Source: an uncultured Candidatus Melainabacteria bacterium (lineage in GTDB: Bacteria; Cyanobacteriota; Vampirovibrionia; Gastranaerophilales; Gastranaerophilaceae). From it: a stretch of 32,879 nt of DNA. The stretch is from positions 1 to 32,879 of the forward strand of contig CAKVND010000022.1 of assembly GCA_934777245.1 (NCBI GenBank). The letters are read 5' to 3'. Every line of letters begins with the position of its first letter. The stretch's first letter is position 1. The position numbers and the translations under genes were made by a program. Positions 18,333 to 26,286 of this stretch are shown piece by piece. A model generated the notes under the pieces. The model was given only the letters and a program-made list of their open reading frames with translations, had not been told where the DNA came from and did no database searches.

Positions 18333-18946
18333 TTGATAATTACGACTCTTTTACATACAATATCGTGCAATACATAAAGATTCTAGGCATCGAGCCGATT
18401 GTAATAAAAAATGACGAATTAACTCTGGATGAGATTAAAAAACTTGAATTTTCAAAAATTATTTTGTCTCCAGGGTGGGGAAATCCCGAAAACTCCGGCG
18501 TTACAATAGATGTAATAGATTATTATCAAGACAAATTGCCCATTTTGGGCGTTTGCTTAGGGATGCAATGTATCGCAAAATATTTTGGTGCAAATATTAT
18601 AAAAGCGCCAGAACCTTATCACGGCAAGAATTCTAAGATATATTTTGATGATAATTTTGAACTTTTTAATGGAATGAAGCAAGGATTTAGCGCAACGAGG
18701 TATCATTCGCTGATTGTGGATTATTCATCTTATAGTTTAAACCAACACCTCACCTCACCCCTTTTCTCTAAAGAGAAGGCGCTCAGCAATAGGATTGAAA
18801 GCCCTATTCAAATAACAGCTTGGACAGAGGATAAAATTCCAATGGCGCTAAAAATTAAAAATAGGCCTATTTATGGCGTACAATTCCATCCGGAAGCAAT
18901 TTTAACAGAAGACGGAATTGAAGTGTTTAGGAATTTTGTGTTATAA
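18323..18946 (+). CDS. pabA: aminodeoxychorismate/anthranilate synthase glutamine amidotransferase (PabA/TrpG)
   Basis: A 207-residue class-I glutamine amidotransferase that hands ammonia to PabB. Seen: start MLIIDNYDSFTYN, nucleophile region GVCLGMQC, HGKNSKI and the His-Glu pair in QFHPEAILTEDG. The oxyanion strand reads LSPGWGNPENSG, with Trp where Pro is usual. The GTG start is preceded by GAGGTGG and overlaps pabBC by 10 nt, so the two subunits are co-translated. About 20 residues (LNQHLTSPLFSKEKALSNRI) between RYHSLIVDYSS and ITAWTEDK are extra. They come from a small palindromic repeat at 18738-18810, which explains the length above the usual 187-200. Anthranilate synthesis could share this subunit. 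Confidence 0.92.
   Translation: MLIIDNYDSFTYNIVQYIKILGIEPIVIKNDELTLDEIKKLEFSKIILSPGWGNPENSGVTIDVIDYYQDKLPILGVCLGMQCIAKYFGANIIKAPEPYHGKNSKIYFDDNFELFNGMKQGFSATRYHSLIVDYSSYSLNQHLTSPLFSKEKALSNRIESPIQITAWTEDKIPMALKIKNRPIYGVQFHPEAILTEDGIEVFRNFVL
18738..18810 (+). repeat. palindromic repeat inserted in frame in pabA
   Basis: Two hairpins in a row: CTTTTCTC-TAAA-GAGAAGG and AATAGG-loop-CCTATT, preceded by CACCTCACCCC. The segment encodes about 20 residues absent, by family knowledge, from ordinary PabA between two conserved blocks. Ends are approximate. Confidence 0.5.
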
Positions 18947-18947
18947 T
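18918..18947 (+). promoter_or_regulatory. predicted promoter of a leaderless mRNA (small membrane gene)
   Basis: TTGAAG (18918-18923), an 18-nt spacer and TATAAT (18942-18947) ending 6 nt before the ATG at 18954. The -10 box overlaps the pabA stop codon. No Shine-Dalgarno. Confidence 0.6.
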
Positions 18948-18953
18948 AGCAAT

Positions 18954-19178
18954 ATGGATAAGGAACTTTATAAAGAAAAAATTAGTTGGTACAAGTTATT
19001 ATTCACACTTTCATCAACAGCCTTAGTTGCTTGTATTGGTTGGCTTGTGTCAAATATTGATTTTCCAGTTAAAGGTGTTATTATATTAAATGTCTTTGCT
19101 ATTATTGCAATATCAATTGGTATGTCGACAATAGTTTATAAAGTAAGATATTATTTTAATAGATTAGGAGAAAAATAA
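18954..19178 (+). CDS. small two-helix membrane protein of unknown function
   Basis: A 74-residue protein starting MDKELYKEKISWYKLLFTLS. An upstream in-frame start at 18918 lies inside pabA and before the -10 box, so it is rejected. Two hydrophobic stretches (about residues 14-33 and 40-61) predict two membrane helices, with charged ends (KEK at the start, RYYFNRLGEK at the end). Its stop overlaps the next start (TAATG). Not recognised; function unknown. Confidence 0.65.
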   Translation: MDKELYKEKISWYKLLFTLSSTALVACIGWLVSNIDFPVKGVIILNVFAIIAISIGMSTIVYKVRYYFNRLGEK

Positions 19179-19288
19179 TGTTTCAAAATATTATAGTTTT
19201 CGGTATTGGTTTAGCAATGATAATAGCAATTGGTTCATTATTTTTTGGAATTTTTCTAGAACCAGAAAAAGCGGTTCATAAAAAGTAA
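19178..19288 (+). CDS. 36-aa single-helix membrane protein
   Basis: Too short for usual gene calls, but AGGAG (19166-19170) stands 7 nt before the ATG, which overlaps the previous stop (TAATG). The product opens MFQNIIVFGIGLAMIIAIGS, is hydrophobic for most of its length and ends EPEKAVHKK with a stop at 19286-19288. This fits one membrane helix with a charged tail. The pair of coupled tiny membrane proteins may form a complex. Not recognised. Confidence 0.55.
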   Translation: MFQNIIVFGIGLAMIIAIGSLFFGIFLEPEKAVHKK

Positions 19289-19329
19289 AATTTTTCTACT
19301 TTTATTATATTTGTTAATTCTGTTTGTTG

Positions 19330-19335
19330 TATAAT
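19330..19335 (+). promoter_or_regulatory. -10 box of a predicted leaderless mRNA (mnmG)
   Basis: A perfect TATAAT ends 6 nt before the ATG at 19342. No Shine-Dalgarno and no convincing -35 at normal spacing (TTGTTA at 19311-19316 is 13 nt away). Confidence 0.55.
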
Positions 19336-19341
19336 CCATTT

Positions 19342-21207
19342 ATGGACTATCTTAATAATAAATTTGATGTAATCGTAGTTGGAGCAGGACATGCCGGATG
19401 TGAAGCTGCGTTAAGTGCTGCGCATTTAGGCTGTAATGTTCTTTTATGTACGCTAAATGTTGATAATATCGCGCTTCAACCTTGTAACCCAGCGATTGGA
19501 GGCCCTGCAAAATCAACTCTTGTTAGAGAAATCGACGCATTGGGTGGAGTTATGGGTGAAGTTGCTGACGCTACTTACATTCAAATGAAAACTCTCAACT
19601 CTTCTAAAGGCCCTGCCGTTAGAGCTTTAAGAGCACAGTCCGATAAAAAAGAATACACGCAATACATGCGCCATATTATTGAAAATACCGATAATATTTG
19701 GGTTAAGCAGACTTGTATTACGGATTTAAAAGTAAAAGACAAACAAATTGTTGGCGCGCTTGACGAATACGGAATAGAGTATTCTTGCCGAGCTATAATT
19801 TTGACTACAGGAACTTCACTTGAAGGTAAGATGTATGTAGGTTTGCAGGCTTATTCAGGTGGAAGGCTGGGAGAACGCGCTGCAATCGGGCTTTCTGCTT
19901 CGCTTAGAGAACATGGAATAATTACAAAGAAGCTTAAAACAGGAACTCCGGCGAGAGTTGATAAAAGAACAATTGATTATTCAAAAATGGACGTTCAACC
20001 AGGGGATGAAAAATTGAGTTTTTACTCATTCAAGCCAAATCGCCCAATTCGTCCGCAAGTTCCTTGTTATTTAACCAGAACTAATGAAGAAACGCATTCA
20101 ATTATTCGTTCTAATTTGGACAAATCTCCAATGTATCAAGGTTTGATTCAAGGTGTTGGACCTCGTTATTGTCCTTCAATTGAAGATAAAATCGTTAGAT
20201 TTGCATCTAATCCTTCACATCATATTTTTATTGAGCCGGAAGGTTTAAATACTTATGAAGTTTATATTCAAGGTTTTTCAACGAGTTTACCGGCATGCGT
20301 TCAGGTTGAAATGTTGCGTTCGCTTCCGGGGTTAGAAAAAGCGCATATTATTAAACCGGCTTATGCTGTTGAATATGACTATGTTCCGGCAGTTCAGACA
20401 AGACATTCTTTAATGTCAAAAGATATTGAAGGTTTATTCTTCGCAGGACAAATTAACGGTACGAGCGGATATGAAGAAGCTGCGGCGCAAGGTTTGATTG
20501 CAGGTATAAATTCGGTTAAATATCTTAATAATTCTGAACCTTTAGAGCTTTCTCGTGCTTCATCTTATACAGGAACTTTGATTGATGATTTGGTTACAAA
20601 AGATATTCAAGAGCCTTATAGAATGCTCACATCACGTTCAGAATATCGTTTGCTTTTAAGACAAGATAATGCTGACGCGAGATTAACGGAAATTGGTCAT
20701 CAAATCGGTTTGATTGATGAAGCGCAATACAAGAGATTTTTGGATAAACAGGAAAATATTCAAAAAGAAATTGTTCGATTAAAAGAAGCAAAAATTCCTG
20801 CAACTGAAGAAGCAAATGCTATTTTGGCGAAAGTTGGCGAGCATATCGACCGTGGAATGCGCATGGCGGAACTTCTTAAGCGTCCTAATATTAATTATGA
20901 AATTTTTAAAGAAATTGATGAAGAAACTCGCAATCTCGGATTAGGCGAAGATATTACTGATGAAGTTGAAGTTTTGATTAAATATGATGGTTATATTAAG
21001 CGTCAAGAACAACAGGTTGAAACTTCTGAAAAGTTGGAAAAATACAGAATTCCTGCGAATATTGATTATTCGCAGATTAAGCATATTTCAACAGAAACAA
21101 AAGAAAAATTGGAAAAAATTCGTCCGACAAATTTGGCGCAAGCTTCCAGAATTGGCGGAGTTAAACCTGCGGATATATCCGTGTTAATGGTGTTGTTGGG
21201 AAAATAA
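19342..21207 (+). CDS. mnmG: tRNA uridine-5-carboxymethylaminomethyl modification enzyme MnmG (GidA)
   Basis: A 621-residue flavoprotein. With MnmE it installs the carboxymethylaminomethyl group on uridine 34 of certain tRNAs, in the cytoplasm. The FAD-binding VVGAGHAGCEAALSAAHLG follows the start, and CNPAIGGPAKSTLVREIDAL and GLFFAGQINGTSGYEEAAAQ are family signatures. The helical C-terminal domain runs to the end, and length is normal. A TTG at 19324 is open in frame, but it would lie upstream of the TATAAT box, and the ATG at 19342 gives the usual short N-terminus (MDYLNNKFDVIV). No clear terminator follows. Confidence 0.95.
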   Translation: MDYLNNKFDVIVVGAGHAGCEAALSAAHLGCNVLLCTLNVDNIALQPCNPAIGGPAKSTLVREIDALGGVMGEVADATYIQMKTLNSSKGPAVRALRAQSDKKEYTQYMRHIIENTDNIWVKQTCITDLKVKDKQIVGALDEYGIEYSCRAIILTTGTSLEGKMYVGLQAYSGGRLGERAAIGLSASLREHGIITKKLKTGTPARVDKRTIDYSKMDVQPGDEKLSFYSFKPNRPIRPQVPCYLTRTNEETHSIIRSNLDKSPMYQGLIQGVGPRYCPSIEDKIVRFASNPSHHIFIEPEGLNTYEVYIQGFSTSLPACVQVEMLRSLPGLEKAHIIKPAYAVEYDYVPAVQTRHSLMSKDIEGLFFAGQINGTSGYEEAAAQGLIAGINSVKYLNNSEPLELSRASSYTGTLIDDLVTKDIQEPYRMLTSRSEYRLLLRQDNADARLTEIGHQIGLIDEAQYKRFLDKQENIQKEIVRLKEAKIPATEEANAILAKVGEHIDRGMRMAELLKRPNINYEIFKEIDEETRNLGLGEDITDEVEVLIKYDGYIKRQEQQVETSEKLEKYRIPANIDYSQIKHISTETKEKLEKIRPTNLAQASRIGGVKPADISVLMVLLGK

Positions 21208-21254
21208 ATCGTATTTTATTTTCTGCCTATTGGTTGTTTTTGTTCTTTACATAA

Positions 21255-21563
21255 AAGCCCCCACCTGCATTCGTAGCTTTCGACACAGTCTCAAGTACGA
21301 CTGCGACCTGTCTTGGATTATTCGGGGTGTCGGTACTCTGCCGAACAAAAGTTGACTAAATGTCAAGTTTTGTGAGAGGTAGACGTCCGACCTTCACCTT
21401 ATGGGTTAGCTCACTTACGTTCGCTTTACTCTACCGAAATCCGCTCTCTAGTGGAGAGGTGCTAACGCAAGCAGTTGTGCGCATTATCCCTCTCTTTATA
21501 GGTGGAGGGTAGAATTTCAAGATGAGAGCTGTGCTCGAAACTTAGAAATTCGGGTGGGGGCTT
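21255..21563. repeat. 309-bp palindromic repeat element with CCCCCACC termini
   Basis: Starts AAGCCCCCACC (21255-21265) and ends GGTGGGGGCTT (21553-21563), its exact inverse; similarity continues inward (left TTCGTAGCTTTCG, right revcomp GAATTTCTAAGTTTCG). Internal hairpins include CTCTC-TAGTG-GAGAG and CCCTC...GAGGG. It shares the 20-bp block CCTGTCTTGGATTATTCGGG (21307-21326) and GGGTTAGCTCACT (21403-21415) with the copy at 29.7 kb. No convincing reading frame: a MITE-like or structured element. Confidence 0.75.
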
Positions 21564-21602
21564 GCTAAGTTGAAAATTGTAAATGGAAAGTTGAAAGTTA
21601 AT

Positions 21603-21796
21603 AATTAATAACACCCTCTCCCGCCTTCGGCACCCTCTCCATGTCAAATTGAAAAAGGAGAGGGGAGCAAGACTCGGTTGCTTGGATGTCATAAGCGCAT
21701 CCCCTCCCTCGGGGGAGTTTTCTGCCCCACTTCCAAGCTAGTAGTTAAACTTACAAATTGGGAAATGTGGTGTAAAGGGCGAAGGTGTTATTAATT
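21603..21796. repeat. 194-bp element with 13-bp perfect terminal inverted repeats
   Basis: AATTAATAACACC (21603-21615) and GGTGTTATTAATT (21784-21796) are exact inverses. Inside are CCCTCTCC/GGAGAGGGG and CCCCTCCC/GGGGGAG palindromes. It sits 39 bp behind the 309-bp element, so the 21208-21866 gap is mostly repeat sequence. Confidence 0.65.
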
Positions 21797-21866
21797 TTTT
21801 ACAAGGCTAGCAAAAAATATTTTTACGTGTTTTATGCTTAATATAAAACGAAGAAAGGATGTAATA

Positions 21867-23153
21867 ATGAAGATTTTACCAATATCACAACCTATCAAAA
21901 AAGTAGGAAAAATGATGTTACCGACAATAGCAGCGGCTGCAATGTTAACAGCTTGTAATGCTCCAAAATCTCATCACCACTGTCAAGGATGTCAACAAGA
22001 TAGTGTTGAAATCAGTCGTCAAGATAGTATCGATGCAAACAATGATAACTTAGATGATGTTGAAATAACTGAAGGTTTAGTTAAAAATAGAGACCCAAGA
22101 GAAATAAAAAAATATACAGGACTTAACGAAAAAGAATTTGAAACCGTTGTAAAAATTGGTCAAGAATGGTTAAACAAACGTCTTCAAGATGAGTATGGAA
22201 AGTATTATTATAGTGGAACAGAATATGATAAAATCGCAATATTCCCAGATGAGTTTTATATACGATTTACTAACGGAAATAAACGTGATGATGAATCCAT
22301 GCAATGGATGGATTCGAAAAAATCTTTTAGATTCTATTTAAACTTAGGATTAGGTGATGATCGTTTTGAAGTAAGAGTTGTGCATGAAGATAATGGTGAT
22401 TTTAGTGTAATTACAAAAGAAGGTACAAAAACTACAGTTTGTAATTTTAATAAAGACGGCAAGCTAAAAGAAGAAGATTATATGCCTGATGAATCCGAAA
22501 ATAGTGTAGCAGAAATTGAACAAACTGCAAATCAAAGCTTAACTAATCTAAAATCTGATGTAAATGGTATAAGTTTCTTTAATGGCAATAATAAAGATGC
22601 GATATCAAAAATGGTTCAGGCTCTTGGTTTTAGTAGCGTAGAATATTCTGGTAAATCTAATAATCAAAATGTTCTATTCTTTAATGGCTCTGACTATTCT
22701 TACAGATTGAATGTAAGAAAGGTAGATGGCGATAATGACACAATGATAGGTATTGCTAATAAAGTTACAAGTAATGGTGAAAGCGAAATTTATCTAATAA
22801 AAGGTGAAATGTTTTCTTCTAATAAAACAGATAAATTGATTTTATCAAAAATTAGAGTTGTACAAGACGGTTTATCTGATGATGCACCGGTAAAAAATAA
22901 AAATTTAACTGAGACAAGAAAAACAGGTGGTAATAAAACCAGAAATTCGTATAATTTGAATGGAGAAGTTAGAACACCTTGGCTTAAAAATTTATTCAGC
23001 TTTACTGATAAAAAATTCTATAGTGGAAATATATCTTCAGAAGCTGTTAATGAAATTGATGAGTTGGTAACAAATTTGAATTCAGATTTGAAAACGATTA
23101 AGATTGTTTCTGTTGATAAGAAAACCGGTGCGGTTTCTGTACAAGGAAACTAA
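21867..23153 (+). CDS. lipoprotein of unknown function
   Basis: A 428-residue exported lipoprotein. An upstream ATG at 21834 is open, but AAAGGAT (about 21854-21860) stands before ATG 21867. That start gives MKILPISQPI, a hydrophobic stretch and the lipobox LTAC with Cys30 as the lipidated residue. After it comes NAPKSHHHCQGCQQD, a His3-Cys-x2-Cys cluster that could bind metal. The rest is charged and mixed, with two stretches beginning DPREIKKYTGLNEKEFETVV and LFFNGSDYSYRLNV; no known domain was recognised. A strong terminator follows, and it is probably monocistronic. It may be specific to the lineage. Confidence 0.75.
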   Translation: MKILPISQPIKKVGKMMLPTIAAAAMLTACNAPKSHHHCQGCQQDSVEISRQDSIDANNDNLDDVEITEGLVKNRDPREIKKYTGLNEKEFETVVKIGQEWLNKRLQDEYGKYYYSGTEYDKIAIFPDEFYIRFTNGNKRDDESMQWMDSKKSFRFYLNLGLGDDRFEVRVVHEDNGDFSVITKEGTKTTVCNFNKDGKLKEEDYMPDESENSVAEIEQTANQSLTNLKSDVNGISFFNGNNKDAISKMVQALGFSSVEYSGKSNNQNVLFFNGSDYSYRLNVRKVDGDNDTMIGIANKVTSNGESEIYLIKGEMFSSNKTDKLILSKIRVVQDGLSDDAPVKNKNLTETRKTGGNKTRNSYNLNGEVRTPWLKNLFSFTDKKFYSGNISSEAVNEIDELVTNLNSDLKTIKIVSVDKKTGAVSVQGN

Positions 23154-23177
23154 GTTGTAATATTACTTAAAAAATTG

Positions 23178-23215
23178 GGCGATTGCATTTTGAAATGCAA
23201 TCGCCTTGTTTTTAA
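23178..23215 (+). terminator. rho-independent terminator after the lipoprotein gene
   Basis: GGCGATTGCATTT (23178-23190) pairs perfectly with AAATGCAATCGCC (23193-23205), followed by TTGTTTTT. Confidence 0.85.
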
Positions 23216-23346
23216 ATAAAACTTGCTGGCTTGCGATAGGCTAATCGCATTCTATTGTTGTTCATGATAATTTTGATAAAAAGAAAATAGTTATTAAAAA
23301 GCTGGATTTTTTGTTTTACAATATCTATTCTTTATTAAGAATGAAT

Positions 23347-23703
23347 GTCACTCGCGCCGCGAGCGTTTTTTAGCGAGCGTGAAAGTGCAGGCTCTGCCTG
23401 CAACATCCATTTTATCAAACGCTCGTAAGAGCGTAGGAAACTATGGCGTAATTTCTCTTTCTTTTGGTACTTTTTCTTCTCTTTATTTGCGAGGCAAAGA
23501 GAAAGAAAAGTACATTTTAAAAAACTTTTTTATTTCAAAATAGTCTTTACTTTTTTCTTCTTTGAAAAAGCAAGAAGAAAAAAGTAACAAAAAAGAAGAA
23601 ACTTTAATAGTTTTCTACAACCTTACGGTTGTGGTCTGAATGGATGTTGCAAGCAGAGCTTGCATTCTGACGCTCGCTAAAAAACGCTCGCGGCGCGACT
23701 GTC
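23347..23703. repeat. GC-rich palindromic element, full copy (about 357 bp)
   Basis: Left arm 23347-23413 and right arm 23638-23703 are long, imperfect inverted repeats (TCGCGCCGCGAGCG, TTTTTTAGCGAGCGT, then TGCAACATCCATT). Smaller hairpins are TGCAGG/CCTGCA (23386-23402), TGCAAG/CTTGCA (23648-23664), ACGCTC-GTAA-GAGCGT (23419-23434) and ACAACC-TTAC-GGTTGT (23617-23632), plus two long pyrimidine/purine hairpins with TTTCTTC/GAAGAAA arms. It fills most of the 23216-23908 gap. No gene is seen there. Confidence 0.75.
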
Positions 23704-23896
23704 GTTAAATTTTAGCCTTAACTCGGTTTTTGTCACCAAATTACGTAACATATACAAGAATGACGGCACATTGAGAAGTTTGACGCCAAGTCAAGGCAAT
23801 AAATGGTTATTCACAATAAAGAGTAGGTATTAATATGCGGAATCTTTTATAATGTTTCCTACTCCATTTGTCGAATTTTTTATATTTATAAAGTTT

Positions 23897-23902
23897 TAAA
23901 AT
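23897..23902 (+). promoter_or_regulatory. -10 box of a predicted leaderless mRNA (glycosidase-like gene)
   Basis: TAAAAT ends 6 nt before the ATG at 23909, with no Shine-Dalgarno. No good -35 at standard spacing. Confidence 0.5.
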
Positions 23903-23908
23903 ATAGTT

Positions 23909-25219
23909 ATGACAAATGCAGTAAATAAGCTTTTAGTTGCACTTGGTGAAAATATTGTTTTAACTCCTGATGAGTGGAGTTTAAAACATATTTGTCAGGC
24001 TGAGAATAAAAAATGGATTTCAAATATTGTACCTGTTGAGCTTTTAAAAAGAAGTGTAAAACAAGCTGTAGAAGCTCTAGTGACGATTAATGAAGCTAAC
24101 GAGTTTTATGAAGAATTCCCAAAAGAAGTTCACACGCCCAATTATGGGCATAAATGGGGGCGAATTGCAAATTATATAGAGATTAATAATCGCGCAATTG
24201 CAGAAATGTATCAAGATAGAACAAAAAACGGAATTCTTAGCTCTATTAAGCTTTTGCCTGCAATTCCACCGTCTGCAAAAAGTTGGGCAAATTGCGTTAT
24301 ATTGTCGCAAATTTTTCCAAATATTTATGGAGATGGGTATAATAAAGGCTTCGAAGAAGAAAATTCGATTTACGGAATTCGGTTGAATGCAGGATATAGC
24401 GCAAATATAATTGATTTTGATATTTCGATTTCACCGGAAGAACAATTTGTGGCGTTCAATGATTTGGCACATATTCATGGGTTAAAAACAGGTTTTAGAA
24501 CGGTAATTTCTGCGGACCAAATTAAAGTTGCAATGCCATACAGAGATGACGTTACTTTGGATTGGAAAAATCCTGAACATCAAGAGCTATTTATCAATGA
24601 GCACGTAAAACTTATTAAACTAGGATTTGAAGCTGTTTTTATTGATTCGGCAAAGCATATCGGCGGATACGATATGGGCAATTATGCCGGAGTTGGTGCG
24701 CTTCCTGAATATAATCAAATGCAATATATTTTACATGAAATCAGAAAACGTAGCGGTTCTGAAACACTTAGTTTTGTTGGAGAAAAAAGCACTGGTGATT
24801 TTGCGCGCTATCAGAATTTAGGTTTGACTGCAGGAACTGCGTTTGTTTCTCCTGATAATTATGACAAAGTTAAATGCTGGTCAACAAAATTCAAATATAG
24901 CAAGGATTATGCCCCAGGGGTAGAAGTCTCAAACGATAATGATATGGGCGGAAGAAGCTATGAAGATCGCTTAAGACGTATAAATTCGATACTTTTTGCT
25001 TACGAATATCCGAGCGATAAGCTGCCGAGTTTTATGCAAATGGAAGATTTATTTCCGCTCAGATATGATACAAGTACGCACAATCTTATGATGACAAATC
25101 CGTCGTTTTCGTTAGACGGAACGCCCGAAAGTCATTGGGAAAATTTGTTTACAAAAGATGATGGAAGGGTTTACAACTCAAAAGTTGCGTCGCTTTTTAG
25201 ATATGCGCTTAATCTGTAA
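23909..25219 (+). CDS. glycoside hydrolase-like (alpha-amylase-type TIM barrel) protein
   Basis: A 436-residue protein without a signal peptide, so presumably cytoplasmic. Several stretches match the strand order of a GH13-like barrel. AHIHGLKTGFRTV is a probable beta-3 region. VTLDWKNPEHQELF precedes VFIDSAKHI, where Asp246 is at the nucleophile position (compare 'GFRxDxAKHI'). FVGEKST has Glu292 at the acid/base position, and SNDNDMGGR near 341-349 could hold the third acidic residue. Residues 1-150 are not recognised. It may act on glycogen or maltodextrin, like the phosphorylase homologue elsewhere in the window, but this is inferred. A hairpin follows the stop. Confidence 0.5.
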   Translation: MTNAVNKLLVALGENIVLTPDEWSLKHICQAENKKWISNIVPVELLKRSVKQAVEALVTINEANEFYEEFPKEVHTPNYGHKWGRIANYIEINNRAIAEMYQDRTKNGILSSIKLLPAIPPSAKSWANCVILSQIFPNIYGDGYNKGFEEENSIYGIRLNAGYSANIIDFDISISPEEQFVAFNDLAHIHGLKTGFRTVISADQIKVAMPYRDDVTLDWKNPEHQELFINEHVKLIKLGFEAVFIDSAKHIGGYDMGNYAGVGALPEYNQMQYILHEIRKRSGSETLSFVGEKSTGDFARYQNLGLTAGTAFVSPDNYDKVKCWSTKFKYSKDYAPGVEVSNDNDMGGRSYEDRLRRINSILFAYEYPSDKLPSFMQMEDLFPLRYDTSTHNLMMTNPSFSLDGTPESHWENLFTKDDGRVYNSKVASLFRYALNL

Positions 25220-25250
25220 GCTGAGATGTTTGTGCATTATTTAGGTTTAT

Positions 25251-25293
25251 TATTATGGGTTGCCAAGAGAAACAAAGTTTCTCTAGCAATAAT
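25251..25293 (+). other. hairpin after the glycosidase-like gene
   Basis: AGAGAAAC-AAA-GTTTCTCT (25266-25284) is extended outward by TTGC/GCAA and weaker pairs. No T-run follows, so it is not a standard terminator. It may protect the 3' end or belong to the repeat region. Confidence 0.5.
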
Positions 25294-25357
25294 CGGATGT
25301 TAGACCTTTCAGCACGTGGTTATTGCATGGAGTAACATACTGCAGCCCAATGAATTG

Positions 25358-25620
25358 AACGACCATCGCGCCGCGAACATGTGTGCGAACATGGAATATG
25401 ATTTTGAGGCAAGCCAGTATAGAAAAAATAAAATTTTGCATTTTACTTATGCTTGCCGACAAAATATCTACGTGCGTAGCACCGATAGTGAGCGTAAAAG
25501 TGCGGGTTTACCCGCAACATCCATTTTGTTAACAACCGTAAGGTTGTAGGAAACAATCGCGTAGTTCTTCTTTTTGCTTACTTTTTCTTCTTTTATCGCA
25601 AAAAAGAAGAAAAAGTAAGA
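25358..25620 (+). repeat. GC-rich palindromic element, half copy
   Basis: Related to the left half of the element at 23347-23703: CGCGCCGCGA, GTGAGCGTAAAAGTGCGGG, GCAACATCCATTTTGTT and TAGGAAAC. Stems differ but still pair: TGCGGG/CCCGCA (25501-25516) and ACAACC-GTAA-GGTTGT (25532-25547). It ends with a perfect 18-bp stem (25577-25594 with 25602-25619). Together with the promoter below it accounts for the 25220-25902 gap. Confidence 0.7.
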
Positions 25621-25751
25621 GAATTATTTTTAAACAAAAAGTTTTTTTGAAATGTCCTTTTTTCTCTTTTGTTGCTGGTGAAGTCATTCAAAAAAAAAGT
25701 TGTTTGTTTTTTTTGCTTGCTTAATAATTTATTACAAAAAACGCTAAACGA

Positions 25752-25780
25752 TTGACAGTTAGTCATGTTCATCCTAATAT
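25752..25780 (+). promoter_or_regulatory. near-consensus promoter of rpsL-rpsG
   Basis: TTGACA (25752-25757), exactly 17 nt, then TAATAT (25775-25780). Transcription would start near 25787, leaving a leader of about 115 nt before rpsL, long enough for control by a ribosomal protein although no known structure was recognised. Confidence 0.85.
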
Positions 25781-25902
25781 GAAGGTACTCTAGTCGAAAT
25801 TTCTGCCGGATTTGACGGCTTGGAGTTAAATTGAAAGCGTCAGGTTATAAGCTTGAAACGGTTCAATGAAAAGAAAAAAGAAAAGGTAAAAGGAGAAAAA
25901 TT

Positions 25903-26286
25903 ATGCCTACTATGAACCAGCTTGTGCGTTCAGAACGTAAAAAGCTAAAAGACAAAACCAAATCACCGGCTCTTATGGATTGTCCACAAAGACGCGGTGT
26001 TTGTACTAGGGTTTACACAACAACCCCTAAAAAACCAAACTCAGCTTTGAGAAAAGTTGCCAGAGTAAGACTTACTAACGGATTTGAAGTAACTTCTTAT
26101 ATCCCAGGTATCGGACACAACCTACAAGAACACAGCGTTGTTCTTATCAGAGGCGGAAGAGTTAAAGACCTTCCTGGTGTAAGATATCACATCGTACGTG
26201 GTACTTTAGATACAGCAGGTGTTGCTAACAGAACACAAAGCCGTTCTAAATATGGTGCTAAGAGAGCTAAAGGAGGTAAGAAATAA
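25903..26286 (+). CDS. rpsL: 30S ribosomal protein S12
   Basis: A 127-residue S12 of the decoding centre, complete. [13 protein letters not shown] carries Lys43 and Lys44, and [13 protein letters not shown] carries Lys88 and Asp89. These are wild-type residues at the positions where streptomycin resistance usually arises. The Shine-Dalgarno is AAAGGAG. The stop overlaps the start of rpsG by one base (TAATG). Confidence 0.98.
   Translation: MPTMNQLVRSERKKLKDKTKSPALMDCPQRRGVCTRVYTTTPKKPNSALRKVARVRLTNGFEVTSYIPGIGHNLQEHSVVLIRGGRVKDLPGVRYHIVRGTLDTAGVANRTQSRSKYGAKRAKGGKK

Noticed and set aside
21462..21692. 76-aa minus-strand open frame
   Set aside because: It spans two repeat elements and the gap between them and has no start signals; judged an accidental frame.
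25316..25549. 77-aa open frame before rpsL
   Set aside because: Lies across the GC-rich repeat copy, with no ribosome-binding site and no protein-like pattern.
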